A stretch of 64,000 bases of DNA, from positions 930,001 through 994,000 of the forward strand of contig NZ_JAUQSX010000001.1 of NCBI RefSeq assembly GCF_030581005.1, in the 5' to 3' direction. Below are positions 35,857-44,293 of this stretch, piece after piece. The DNA is from Hymenobacter mellowenesis (GTDB lineage: Bacteria > Bacteroidota > Bacteroidia > Cytophagales > Hymenobacteraceae). The notes beneath the pieces were generated by a model. That model ran no database searches, was not told the DNA's origin, and saw nothing but the letters and a program-made list of their open reading frames with translations. The position numbers were made by a program, and so were the translations under genes. Every line of letters starts with the position of its first letter. Position 1 is the first letter of the stretch.

Positions 35857-37380
35857 ATGGTGTCAGACTTGTTCCGGTGGCTAAGAATTTACGTGCTGGC
35901 TAGCGGCGCGCCGCTGCTGGCTGCTGGGCAACAGCTTATGCCACCCGCCGCCACCGGGCCTGTTTGCCAGACGCAAGCCGGCCGCCTACAAGGCACCCGA
36001 GAGGCCCGTGGAACACTAGTGTTTCGAGGCGTGGCGTATGCCGAGGCGCCGGTGGGGGCCACCCGTTTCCGGCCGCCCCAGCTGCTGCGGCCTTGGACCG
36101 ATGTGCGCCCTGCCACCGCATTCGGTCCGCACGCGCCGCAGAACACCAACAATGCGCCGGCTGGCGAGGAAAACTGTCTCACGCTAAATGTGTGGACGCC
36201 CTCGCTACGCGCCGCCCGCCTCAAGCCCATAGTAGTGTGGGTACACGGCGGCAGCTTCACGGGCGGCTCGGGCGACGACTTTCCGGGGCAGAATTTTGCC
36301 GGGGCCGACAGCCTTGTGGCCGTGAGTATCAACTACCGGCTGGGCAGCTTCGGCTTTTTGCAGCTGGGGAATTTGCTGGGCCCGGAGTACCGCCAGGCCG
36401 GCAACCTGGGCCTGCTCGATGCCGTGGCGGCCCTGCGCTGGGTGCACGCCAACATCGCCGCTTTCGGCGGCGACCCGGGCCGCGTGACAGTAATGGGCGA
36501 GTCGGCCGGGGCCAAGCTGCTGGGTGCGGTTCTGGCTACACCCGCTGCCGATGGCCTTTTCCAGCAGGTCATTCTGGAAAGCGGCGGCACCCAGGCCGTG
36601 CGCGACACTGCCACGGCCGCCACCGTAACCACCCGCCTGCTGGCCGCCCTGGGCCTGCGCCCCGACCAGGCCAAACAGCTCCTGACGCTGCCCACGGCCG
36701 ACATCCTGCGCGCGCAGCAGCAAATGACCGCCGGCCCCAATGGCCTGCAGCTGTTCGGGCCGGTGCGGGATGGGCGCATCATCCCAGAGGAGCCGCTGGC
36801 TCACCTGGCCCGCAAGCGGCCGCCGCTGCGAGCCCTGGTAGGCACCAACCGCGACGAAGCCGGCCTGTTCATGGGCTTTTGGCCCGCCCTGCGCCAGCCC
36901 AATGCGGAGGTGCTCACTAACTTGTTCGGGACTAATGGCTCCAGCGTGTGGCAAGCCTATCAGCAAGCCGCCCGCACCCAGCCTGCCGACCAGGCCTGGC
37001 TGCGCACCACCACCGACTACCTCTACCGCCTGGCCTCGTACCGGCTGGTCAGCACGCTGGCCCGCGCCGGCCACGCCGTTTGGCTCTACCGCTTCGACTA
37101 CCGCGTGCCCGGCGGCGCGGGCCCGGTGCACGCCCAGGAGCTGGGCTTCGTCTGGAATTCGCTGGGGCCGAAAGCGGCCGGCGTGCCATCGGCCCAGGAG
37201 CTGGCGCGGCAGATGCACCGGCGCTGGGTGAGCTTCATTGCCACCGGCAGCCCCGGCGCGGCGTGGCCAGCCTACGTTACGGCCAAGCCGCAGGCTCTGG
37301 TGTTTGATTCGGTGAGTCGGGCCCAACCGCTCAAGCCGTACGAGGATGCCGCTTTTCCCAATCAGGCTTTTCATCTGTAA
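35857..37380 (+). CDS. Secreted carboxylesterase type B
   Basis: About 507 residues of the carboxylesterase/cholinesterase alpha/beta-hydrolase family. Visible: signal peptide, FRGVAYAEAPVGATRFRPP, the motif EENCLTLNVWTP, oxyanion loop VVWVHGGSFTGGSG, nucleophile Ser216 in TVMGESAGAKL, and a late His region (VHAQELGFVWN). Substrates in polysaccharide loci can be acyl or feruloyl esters. An in-frame TTG at 35830 is not needed; ATG 35857 starts the protein. Only 27 bases after the preceding GH30, so probably the same transcript. Confidence 0.88.
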   Translation: MVSDLFRWLRIYVLASGAPLLAAGQQLMPPAATGPVCQTQAGRLQGTREARGTLVFRGVAYAEAPVGATRFRPPQLLRPWTDVRPATAFGPHAPQNTNNAPAGEENCLTLNVWTPSLRAARLKPIVVWVHGGSFTGGSGDDFPGQNFAGADSLVAVSINYRLGSFGFLQLGNLLGPEYRQAGNLGLLDAVAALRWVHANIAAFGGDPGRVTVMGESAGAKLLGAVLATPAADGLFQQVILESGGTQAVRDTATAATVTTRLLAALGLRPDQAKQLLTLPTADILRAQQQMTAGPNGLQLFGPVRDGRIIPEEPLAHLARKRPPLRALVGTNRDEAGLFMGFWPALRQPNAEVLTNLFGTNGSSVWQAYQQAARTQPADQAWLRTTTDYLYRLASYRLVSTLARAGHAVWLYRFDYRVPGGAGPVHAQELGFVWNSLGPKAAGVPSAQELARQMHRRWVSFIATGSPGAAWPAYVTAKPQALVFDSVSRAQPLKPYEDAAFPNQAFHL

Positions 37381-37416
37381 TCCTTCCTTTTTTCGGCGCT
37401 TGCGCCAATTCCCACT

Positions 37417-38916
37417 ATGACGCCTTCTTTCAATAAAGTCCTGCCTGTCCTGTTGCTCACGGCCCTGCACGCGGCAGGCGTGGCCGCTCAAACGTCCAAA
37501 ACAGCCGCTGCCAAACCAGCCCCGGCCAAATCAACGGCTTACTCGGCTGCGGGTAAGCAGGTGCAGGTATTCACTACGGCTCAGGGCACCACGCAGCGAA
37601 TGGCGGCCGGCTCGGCGCTGAGTTTTCAGCCGTCGGCGCAGCCGCTGGAGACGCAGGTGTGCGTGTTTGTGGACCCCGGGCACACGTTCCAGACCATGCT
37701 GGGCATCGGCGGGGCGCTGACGGATGCCTCAGCCGAAACCTTTGCCAAGCTGCCCAAGGCGCAGCAGCAGGAATTTCTGAAGGCCTACTACAGCCCCACG
37801 GCGGGCATCGGCTACACGCTGGGGCGCACCAGCATCCACAGCTCCGACTTTTCGAGCGGCAGCTACACGTATGTGGAAGACAAGGACGCGGCGCTGAAAA
37901 CATTCAGCGTGAAGCACGACGAGCAGTTTCGCATTCCCTTCATCAAGCAGGTGATGGCGGCGGCCAGCGGCAAGCTCACGCTGTACGTGACGCCCTGGAG
38001 CCCGCCGGGCTGGATGAAAACCAACGGCGAGATGCTGCACGGCGGCAAGCTGCTGCCCCAGTACCGCCAGGCCTGGGCCGACTACTACGTGAAGTTCATC
38101 AAGACCTACGAGCAGATGGGCATCCCCATCTGGGGCCTTTCGGTGCAGAATGAGCCGATGGCTACCCAGAAGTGGGAGTCGTGCATCTTCACCGGCGAGG
38201 ACGAGCGGGATTTCATCAAGGGCTACCTCGGGCCCACGCTGGCCAAGGGCGGGCTGGGCGGCAAAAAGCTCATCGCCTGGGACCACAACCGCGACCTGCT
38301 GTTCCAGCGCGCCAGCACCGTGCTCGACGACCCCGAGGCCGCCAAGTACGTGTGGGGCATCGGCTACCACTGGTACGAAACCTGGACCGGCTCGGGGATG
38401 CTTTTCGATAACGAGCGCCGCGTGCACGAGGCCTTCCCCAACACCAACCTGATTTTCACCGAGGGCTGCAAGGAGAAATTCGACCTGGCCAAAGTGGACG
38501 ACTGGGCCCTGGGCGAGAAGTACGGCCAGTCGATGATTGGCGACTTCAACGCCGGCACCGTGGGCTGGACCGACTGGAACGTGCTGCTGGATGAAACCGG
38601 CGGCCCCAACCACGTGGGCAACTTCTGCTTCGCCCCCGTCATCGGCGACACCAAGGCCGGCAAGCTCATCTACACCAGCGCCTACTACTACATCGGCCAC
38701 TTCTCGAAGTTCATCCGCCCAGGCGCCAGGCGCGTGGCCAGCACCACCAACCGCGACTGGCTGCAAGCCACCGCCTATCGCAACCCCGACGGCAAGCTGG
38801 CCGTGGTGGTGATGAACAGCGGCGACAAGCCCCAGGAGTTTCAGCTCTGGATAAAAGGCCAGGCGGCGGCCACCACCAGCCCGGCGCATTCCATTGCTAC
38901 CTATGTTGTTAACTAG
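37417..38916 (+). CDS. GH30 glucosylceramidase/beta-glucosidase-like enzyme (third)
   Basis: 499 residues. Signal peptide (1-24), Ala/Lys linker, GH30 barrel. Landmarks: FQTMLGIGGALTDASAE, YVTPWSPPGWMKTNGEMLHG, acid/base Glu246 in SVQNEPMATQKWESC, nucleophile Glu349 in LIFTEGC, and VGWTDWNVLLDETGGPNHV, which is typical of subfamily 1 (glucosylceramidase and exo-beta-glucosidase type) rather than subfamily 3. It could remove terminal glucose from products of the two endo-type GH30s. It is 36 bases after the esterase gene and followed by an inverted repeat. Confidence 0.88.
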   Translation: MTPSFNKVLPVLLLTALHAAGVAAQTSKTAAAKPAPAKSTAYSAAGKQVQVFTTAQGTTQRMAAGSALSFQPSAQPLETQVCVFVDPGHTFQTMLGIGGALTDASAETFAKLPKAQQQEFLKAYYSPTAGIGYTLGRTSIHSSDFSSGSYTYVEDKDAALKTFSVKHDEQFRIPFIKQVMAAASGKLTLYVTPWSPPGWMKTNGEMLHGGKLLPQYRQAWADYYVKFIKTYEQMGIPIWGLSVQNEPMATQKWESCIFTGEDERDFIKGYLGPTLAKGGLGGKKLIAWDHNRDLLFQRASTVLDDPEAAKYVWGIGYHWYETWTGSGMLFDNERRVHEAFPNTNLIFTEGCKEKFDLAKVDDWALGEKYGQSMIGDFNAGTVGWTDWNVLLDETGGPNHVGNFCFAPVIGDTKAGKLIYTSAYYYIGHFSKFIRPGARRVASTTNRDWLQATAYRNPDGKLAVVVMNSGDKPQEFQLWIKGQAAATTSPAHSIATYVVN

Positions 38917-38921
38917 CAAAA

Positions 38922-38996
38922 TGTAGCGTGGACTCTGCGAGTCCGCGCATGGGCGAACCTCCTACTCCTGCGCGGACTCGCAGAGTCCACGCTACA
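38922..38996. repeat. Perfect intergenic inverted repeat, GTAGCGTGGACTCTGCGAG family
   Basis: 27-base perfect arms at 38922-38948 and 38970-38996, 21-base loop. It separates the third GH30 from the GH5 gene. The arm sequence is unlike the other families in the window. Confidence 0.92.
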
Positions 38997-39008
38997 ATTC
39001 ACCCGCGC

Positions 39009-40310
39009 ATGAAGCTTCTCGCCGCTTTCCTGGCCCTGCTTGCCCTCCCCGCCCTCGCCCAAACGCCCCTGCTCCGCGCCGACGGCCCCAGAATCGTGGA
39101 CGCCCAGAACCGCGAGGTGCTGCTGCAGGGCATGAACCTGGGCGGCTGGCTGTTGCAGGAAGGCTACATGATGAAGCCCGGCTACGGCGGCACCCAGGGC
39201 GCGGTGAAAAAGGTGCTTTACCAATCCGGCATGAGCGACGCGGCGGTGGAAAAATTCTACCAGCGCTACCGCACCAACTTCATCACGAAGGCGGATATCG
39301 ACTTTATTGCGCAGCAAGGTTTCAATTGCATCCGGCTGCCGCTACACTACGACTTGTTTCTGACGCCACCGCAGCGGGCCGTGCGCAACGGCGTCATCCG
39401 CGGCACGGTGCCGTATGCGGAGTACGTGGCTAAGCTGAAGCAGTGGCAGCAAGCCGGCCAGCTTTTCCAGAAACCGGCCCAGCTGGAAGCCATTCGCCTG
39501 ATTGATAAGACGCTGTATTGGTGCGCGGCAAACAAGCTCTACGTGGTGCTGGATTTACACGCCGCGCCCGGCGCCCAGGGCACCGACTCCAACATTGCCG
39601 ACGCCCTGCAGCCGCTGGATTTTTGGAAAGAGCCCGTGTTTCAGGATATCACCAACGGGCTGTGGGCCACGCTGGCGCGTCGCTACAAGAACGACGGCCG
39701 CATTGCGATGTACGACCTCGTGAACGAGCCCAACAACGTGCCCGGCGGCAACCCGCCCATTCAGGCCATGCTAGAACGACTCATCAACACGGTGCGCGCC
39801 GAGGGCGACCAGCACCTGCTGCTGCTCGAAGGCAACGGCTACGGCAATAACTACAACGCCATCGAAAAGCGCACCTTCACCCACCAGCAGAACCTGGTGT
39901 ACAACTCGCACCGCTACAGCATCCTGCCCAAATACCCACTCAGCAACGCCTTGGACGCCACCAACCCCGACGCCAACCAGCTCGGCGCCATCGCCAACCT
40001 GCTCCGCTTCCGCGAAACCCAGAACGTGCCCGTCTGGGTGGGCGAAACCGGCGAAAACTCGGCGCAGTGGATGGGCGATGCGGCTCACAACCTCAACAGC
40101 GTGGGCATCGGCTGGTGCCAGTGGACCTACAAGCGCTTCAACGACAAGCCCATTGCGGCCCTGCTACGCATCAAGCCGCCCTATATCGTGGACGTGAAAA
40201 ACGCCGCCGAGCTGCCCCAGATTTTGGAAAACATCAAGTTTCAGAATTGCCTGCCGAACCCGGACGTCATCGCCGCGCTGAAGGCGGAGCTGCAAAAGGG
40301 TGTTAGGTAA
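39009..40310 (+). CDS. Secreted GH5-family glycoside hydrolase
   Basis: 433 residues: signal peptide (MKLLAAFLALLALPALAQ), then a GH5 barrel. Landmarks: VLLQGMNLGGWLLQEGY (36-53), FNCIRLPLHYD, VVLDLHAAPGAQG, acid/base Glu240 in YDLVNEPNN, YNSHRYS, and nucleophile Glu346 in VWVGETGENS. The GMNLGGWLLQEGY opening is like exo-beta-1,3-glucanase-type GH5 enzymes, so cutting of beta-1,3-linked or mixed glucan is likely, not certain. The frame is open back to 38928 through the inverted repeat; ATG 39009 begins the signal peptide. Confidence 0.88.
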   Translation: MKLLAAFLALLALPALAQTPLLRADGPRIVDAQNREVLLQGMNLGGWLLQEGYMMKPGYGGTQGAVKKVLYQSGMSDAAVEKFYQRYRTNFITKADIDFIAQQGFNCIRLPLHYDLFLTPPQRAVRNGVIRGTVPYAEYVAKLKQWQQAGQLFQKPAQLEAIRLIDKTLYWCAANKLYVVLDLHAAPGAQGTDSNIADALQPLDFWKEPVFQDITNGLWATLARRYKNDGRIAMYDLVNEPNNVPGGNPPIQAMLERLINTVRAEGDQHLLLLEGNGYGNNYNAIEKRTFTHQQNLVYNSHRYSILPKYPLSNALDATNPDANQLGAIANLLRFRETQNVPVWVGETGENSAQWMGDAAHNLNSVGIGWCQWTYKRFNDKPIAALLRIKPPYIVDVKNAAELPQILENIKFQNCLPNPDVIAALKAELQKGVR

Positions 40311-40342
40311 ATTCCGAAAGAATCTACAAGAACAACGAGAAA

Positions 40343-40500
40343 AGAACGTCATGCTGAGCGCAGCCGAAGCATCTCTACCGCAGCAGTAATCCATTCGCTG
40401 CAACGAATGACTGCTGAAAAGCTTCGTCGCTAGGGTTTGGTGAGACACCCCGGCAACAAAGCGGTAGAGATGCTTCGGCTACGCTCAGCATGACCGTTCT
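40343..40500. repeat. Long inverted repeat, GTCATGCTGAGCGCAG family (copy with long loop)
   Basis: Arms AGAACGTCATGCTGAGCGCA... (from 40343) and ...CTCAGCATGACCGTTCT (to 40500), each about 39 bases with a one-base indel and one substitution. The ~80-base loop holds further small symmetrical motifs (CAGTAATCCATTCG/CGAATGACTG). Confidence 0.9.
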
Positions 40501-40530
40501 GGCTTGTCCCAAACCTGCCAAAATGCGCCA

Positions 40531-41589
40531 ATGAAACACCCGTTACCGTTGCTACTCCTGCTGCTGACGCTACTCAGCAGCCCCGGTCTTAAAGCCCAAA
40601 TCAACGCGCCGGCTGGCCGCGTGGTCGTCACCTACCTCGACTCCAAGCTGCTACGCGGCAACCCCGGCGGCGAAAACCCGCGCCGCCGCGTGAGCGTGTA
40701 CCTGCCCGTCGGCTACGACGCCACCCCCGCCCGGCGCTACCCGGTGCTCTACTACCTGCACGGCTTCACTTGGAACGACAGCCTAATTTTCAACAAAGAC
40801 GGCATGAAGCCGCTGCTCGACCAGGCCATTGCCGAAGGCAAAATCCGCCCGCTCATCGTAGTGGTGCCCAATGAGCAAACCCGCTTCGGCGGCAGCTGGT
40901 ACGTCAACTCCGCCACCAACGGGCCGTGGGGCGACTTCACCTCCCGCGAGTTGACTACCTTCATCGACAAGCAGTTCCGGACGCTGGCCCGGCCCGGCAG
41001 CCGCGGGCTGGCCGGCCACTCCATGGGCGGCGGCGGCACGCTGCGGCTGGCACTACAATACCCCGGCAACTGGGCGGCGGCCTACGCGCTGAGCCCGGCG
41101 CTGCTGGGGCCGCACCCCAGCTACCTGCCGGGCCCGGGCCTGTCCCAGGCCTTGCGCGCCACGAGCGCCGCCGAGGCCCTGAGCAGCCACCCGGTACTGT
41201 CCACGGTGGCGGTGTCGCGGGCCTTCTCGCCCAATCCCAAAGCGCCGCTGTTCGGGGCTGACTTGCCCGGCTCATTGGGCGCCGACAGCCTGGCCCGGCG
41301 CGATGCGGCGCTGGCCCGCTGGGTGGCCGGCACGCCCACTTATTTGCTGCCCACGCACACGGCCGCACTGCGGCAGCTGCGGGCTCTCGCCTTCGACTGG
41401 GGCGCGCAGGACGAGGTGCGGCACATTCCGCCCACCTGCCGCACCTTTAGCCAGTGGCTCTCGTCGTTCGGCATTCGCCACACGGCCGAGGAGTACGAGG
41501 GCACGCACGGTAGTCGCATCATGGGTCACGACGGCCGGATGTTCCAGCACGTGCTGCCGTTTTTCGACAAGCACCTCGATTTCAATTGA
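40531..41589 (+). CDS. Secreted esterase of the esterase-D/feruloyl-esterase type
   Basis: 352 residues. Signal peptide (MKHPLPLLLLLLTLLSSPGLKA), then an alpha/beta hydrolase of the putative-esterase family. Features: RRRVSVYLPVGYDATPARRYPVLYYLHG, VVVPNEQTRFGGSWY, nucleophile Ser164 in GLAGHSMGGGGTLRLAL, and late His in EGTHGSRIMGHDGRMFQH. In glycan loci this family removes acyl or feruloyl groups from side chains. ATG 40531 is used; an upstream ATG at 40504 sits at the edge of the repeat. Confidence 0.85.
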   Translation: MKHPLPLLLLLLTLLSSPGLKAQINAPAGRVVVTYLDSKLLRGNPGGENPRRRVSVYLPVGYDATPARRYPVLYYLHGFTWNDSLIFNKDGMKPLLDQAIAEGKIRPLIVVVPNEQTRFGGSWYVNSATNGPWGDFTSRELTTFIDKQFRTLARPGSRGLAGHSMGGGGTLRLALQYPGNWAAAYALSPALLGPHPSYLPGPGLSQALRATSAAEALSSHPVLSTVAVSRAFSPNPKAPLFGADLPGSLGADSLARRDAALARWVAGTPTYLLPTHTAALRQLRALAFDWGAQDEVRHIPPTCRTFSQWLSSFGIRHTAEEYEGTHGSRIMGHDGRMFQHVLPFFDKHLDFN

Positions 41590-41726
41590 ACGAGGCAGAA
41601 ACGCAATATCTTGCGTCTCGTCGTTGAACGACCGGGACCATAACGTTCGGCGTTCACGGCCGCGCAGATTAAACAACATCCGCAACGACGAGACGCAAAA
41701 TATTGCGTCTCTACATCGTTCTCAAT
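41585..41726. repeat. Intergenic inverted repeat, GAGACGCAATATCTTGCGTCTC family
   Basis: Left arm 41585-41626 and right arm 41681-41726 are complementary with small indels. Each arm is itself a palindrome (GACGCAA...TTGCGTC). CGTTGAACGA lies at 41622-41631, at the loop edge. Confidence 0.88.
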
Positions 41727-41732
41727 TCCTCT

Positions 41733-42680
41733 ATGCGCCTTCCCCGCATCCTCTTGCTCCTAGCCGGCGCCCTCTTCTCCCCCGCCGCCCAAGCCGCTAA
41801 GCCACCCAGGAAACCCACGGTCATCCTGTTCGTGGGCAACAGCTTTTTCCACGGCGCCCGGCCTCCCGTGCTCAACTACAACGCGGCCAACGTCACGGAC
41901 GAAAACTTTACGCCCAACCGCCACGGGCAGCGCTACCGCCAGTACCTGAACGAGCCCGGGCCCTGGGGCGGCATTCCCGGCATTTTCAAGAAGATGACCG
42001 ATGAGGCCGGGCTCAACTACGAGGTGCATATTGAAGCCCTCAGCGGACAGTCGTTGCAGTTTCACTACGACAGCCTGCTGGCCGTCATCAAACAGCCCAA
42101 GTGGGAAGTGGTAGTCATGCACGACCACAGCACCGGCCCGCTGCCAACGCGCCACGGCGGCCAGCCCGAGCGGTTCGTCACCTACGGCACCAAGATGGAG
42201 CAGGCGGTGCACGAGGCCAACCCCAGCGCCCAAGTCTACCTCTACCAAACCTGGGCCAATGCCCAGCTCACCTACACGCCGGGCGCCACCTACGCCGGCC
42301 AGCCCCTCGATTCGATGACCCGCGACCTGCACGCGGCCTACTACGGCCTGGCCCGGGGCGACGGCCGCATCGCGGGCGTGGCCCCGGCCGGCGATGCCTG
42401 GCTGCGCGCCATCCAGAGCGGCGCGGCCATGCCCAACCCCTACGCGCCCAACGCCAGCAAAATGAACCTCTGGGCGCCCGACGGCCGCCACCCCAGCGCC
42501 TCGGGCGCCTACCTGAATGCCTGCGTGCTCTTCGCCGAGCTCACGGGCAAGGACCCGCGCAAGCTGGGCGCCGCCGAGCAGTCTGCCTCCGCGCTGGGCC
42601 TCGCGCCTGCCCAGGCCGTGGCCTTGCAGCGCGTGGCTTACGAGCAGGTGCGGGAGGCCAAAAAGGCTGGCCGGAAGTGA
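41733..42680 (+). CDS. Secreted SGNH-like hydrolase
   Basis: 315 residues with signal peptide (MRLPRILLLLAGALFSPAAQA). Block I is ILFVGNSFFHG (Ser37), and the C-terminal WAPDGRHPSASGAYLNAC carries the catalytic Asp-x-x-His. A Gly (GQSLQFH) and EVVVMHDHSTG fill the middle blocks, where the usual GxND is not obvious. It resembles uncharacterised SGNH hydrolases of Bacteroidota. ATG 41733 starts the signal peptide; an in-frame ATG at 41703 lies in the inverted repeat. Position at the end of the glycan locus suggests a deacylase. Confidence 0.75.
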   Translation: MRLPRILLLLAGALFSPAAQAAKPPRKPTVILFVGNSFFHGARPPVLNYNAANVTDENFTPNRHGQRYRQYLNEPGPWGGIPGIFKKMTDEAGLNYEVHIEALSGQSLQFHYDSLLAVIKQPKWEVVVMHDHSTGPLPTRHGGQPERFVTYGTKMEQAVHEANPSAQVYLYQTWANAQLTYTPGATYAGQPLDSMTRDLHAAYYGLARGDGRIAGVAPAGDAWLRAIQSGAAMPNPYAPNASKMNLWAPDGRHPSASGAYLNACVLFAELTGKDPRKLGAAEQSASALGLAPAQAVALQRVAYEQVREAKKAGRK

Positions 42681-42730
42681 AAAATTCGGGCCTTCGGGCG
42701 CGCCGATGCTGCCGCAGCAACGGGCCGCTG

Positions 42731-42738
42731 TAGTTTTG
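42731..42738 (+). promoter_or_regulatory. Possible -7 element upstream of icd
   Basis: TAGTTTTG matches the Bacteroidota TAnnTTTG consensus, about 100 bases before the icd ATG and 50 bases after the preceding stop. No clear -33 TTG was found. Confidence 0.4.
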
Positions 42739-42839
42739 TAGAGCGCACGATGAAGCGGGGGCGGCGCGGCCAGCCGGCCGCCGGCCCCGGTTTCGTTGGC
42801 TGCGCATCAACCAACAACATCTTACTCAAGCCCTTACTA

Positions 42840-44072
42840 ATGACTAAAATTAAGGTAGCCAATCCCGTAGTGGAGCTCGATGGCGACGAAATGACGCGCA
42901 TCATCTGGAAGTTCATCAAGGACAAGCTGATTACGCCCTACCTCGACCTCGACATCAAATACTACGACTTGGGCATCGAGTACCGCGACGAAACCAACGA
43001 CCAGGTGACCATCGACGCGGCCAACGCCATCAAGCAGTACGGCGTGGGCATCAAGTGCGCCACCATCACCCCCGACGAGGAGCGGGTAAAGGAATTCAAC
43101 CTCAAGCAGATGTGGAAGTCGCCGAACGGCACCATCCGCAACATTCTGGACGGCACGGTGTTCCGCGAGCCCATTGTGATGAGCAACGTGCCCCGCCTGG
43201 TGCCTAACTGGACGGCCCCGATTTGCATCGGCCGCCACGCCTTCGGCGACCAGTACCGCGCCACGGATTTCGTGACCAAGGGCAAGGGCAAGCTCACCAT
43301 CACCTTCCAGCCCGAAGACGGCGGCGAGGCGCAGTCGTTTGAGGTGTTCAACTTCAAGTCCGACGGCGTGGCCCTGGCCATGTACAACACCGACGAAAGC
43401 ATTCGCGGCTTCGCCCACGCCTGCTTCAACCAAGCCCTGATGAAGGGCTGGCCGCTGTACCTGAGCACCAAAAACACCATCCTGAAGAAATACGACGGCC
43501 GCTTCAAGGACATCTTCCAGGAGATTTACGAAGCCGATTACCTGGCCAAGTTCAAGGAAGCCGGCATCACCTACGAGCACCGGCTGATTGACGACATGGT
43601 GGCCTCGGCGCTGAAGTGGAACGGCAACTTCGTGTGGGCCTGCAAAAACTACGACGGCGACGTGCAGTCCGACACCGTGGCCCAGGGCTTCGGCTCGCTC
43701 GGCCTGATGACCAGCACGCTGGTGACGCCAGACGGCGGCACCATGGAGGCCGAAGCCGCCCACGGCACCGTGACGCGCCACTACCGCGACCACCAGGCCG
43801 GCAAGCCCACAAGCACCAACCCGATTGCGTCGATTTTTGCCTGGACGCGCGGCCTGGAGTTCCGCGGCAAGCTCGACGGCAACCAAGAGCTCATCGACTT
43901 CTGCCAGGCGCTGGAGCAGGTGTGCATCGAAACCGTGGAAAGCGGCAAAATGACCAAGGACCTGGCCGTCTGCATCCACGGCAACAAGGTAGAGCACGGC
44001 CGCGACTACCTCTACACCGAGGAGTTCTTGGCCGCGCTGGACGAGAATTTGAAAGCCAAGCTGGCGAAGTAA
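42840..44072 (+). CDS. icd: NADP-dependent isocitrate dehydrogenase
   Basis: 410 residues of the eukaryotic-type NADP-IDH group (type II). Signatures: [49 protein letters not shown] with the substrate Ser/Asn/Arg residues, [53 protein letters not shown] with the metal Asp residues, and [12 protein letters not shown]. It decarboxylates isocitrate to 2-oxoglutarate, making NADPH. ATG 42840 gives the standard start; an upstream ATG (42750) is not conserved. It is a housekeeping gene set between two glycan regions. Confidence 0.97.
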   Translation: MTKIKVANPVVELDGDEMTRIIWKFIKDKLITPYLDLDIKYYDLGIEYRDETNDQVTIDAANAIKQYGVGIKCATITPDEERVKEFNLKQMWKSPNGTIRNILDGTVFREPIVMSNVPRLVPNWTAPICIGRHAFGDQYRATDFVTKGKGKLTITFQPEDGGEAQSFEVFNFKSDGVALAMYNTDESIRGFAHACFNQALMKGWPLYLSTKNTILKKYDGRFKDIFQEIYEADYLAKFKEAGITYEHRLIDDMVASALKWNGNFVWACKNYDGDVQSDTVAQGFGSLGLMTSTLVTPDGGTMEAEAAHGTVTRHYRDHQAGKPTSTNPIASIFAWTRGLEFRGKLDGNQELIDFCQALEQVCIETVESGKMTKDLAVCIHGNKVEHGRDYLYTEEFLAALDENLKAKLAK

Positions 44073-44092
44073 TTTCTGCTTGGTTTTGTATA

Positions 44093-44130
44093 AAAAGGCC
44101 CCTGTCGATTGGCAGGGGCCTTTTTTTTGT
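44093..44130 (+). terminator. Terminator after icd
   Basis: AAAAAGGCCCCTG / CAGGGGCCTTTTT with an eight-base loop and a T8 tract. Confidence 0.93.
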
Positions 44131-44167
44131 GCGGACGGGGCCCCCAGCTTCACGCCAGTGGGCAGGA

Positions 44168-44270
44168 GAACGACGTAGGGGCGGGGCTTGCCCCCGCCCG
44201 GCCGTTGAACGAAATAGTTGAGACGGCGCCAATAGTCGGGCGGGGACAAGCCCCGCCCCTACATCTGCCG
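44168..44270. repeat. Intergenic inverted repeat, GGGGCGGGGC family (copy 3)
   Basis: Left arm AACGACGTAGGGGCGGGGCT... and right arm ...CAAGCCCCGCCCCTACAT are near-complementary. CGTTGAACGA is at 44203-44212 in the loop. Confidence 0.88.
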
Positions 44271-44293
44271 AAGCTGCCTTAAGATGACCAAAA

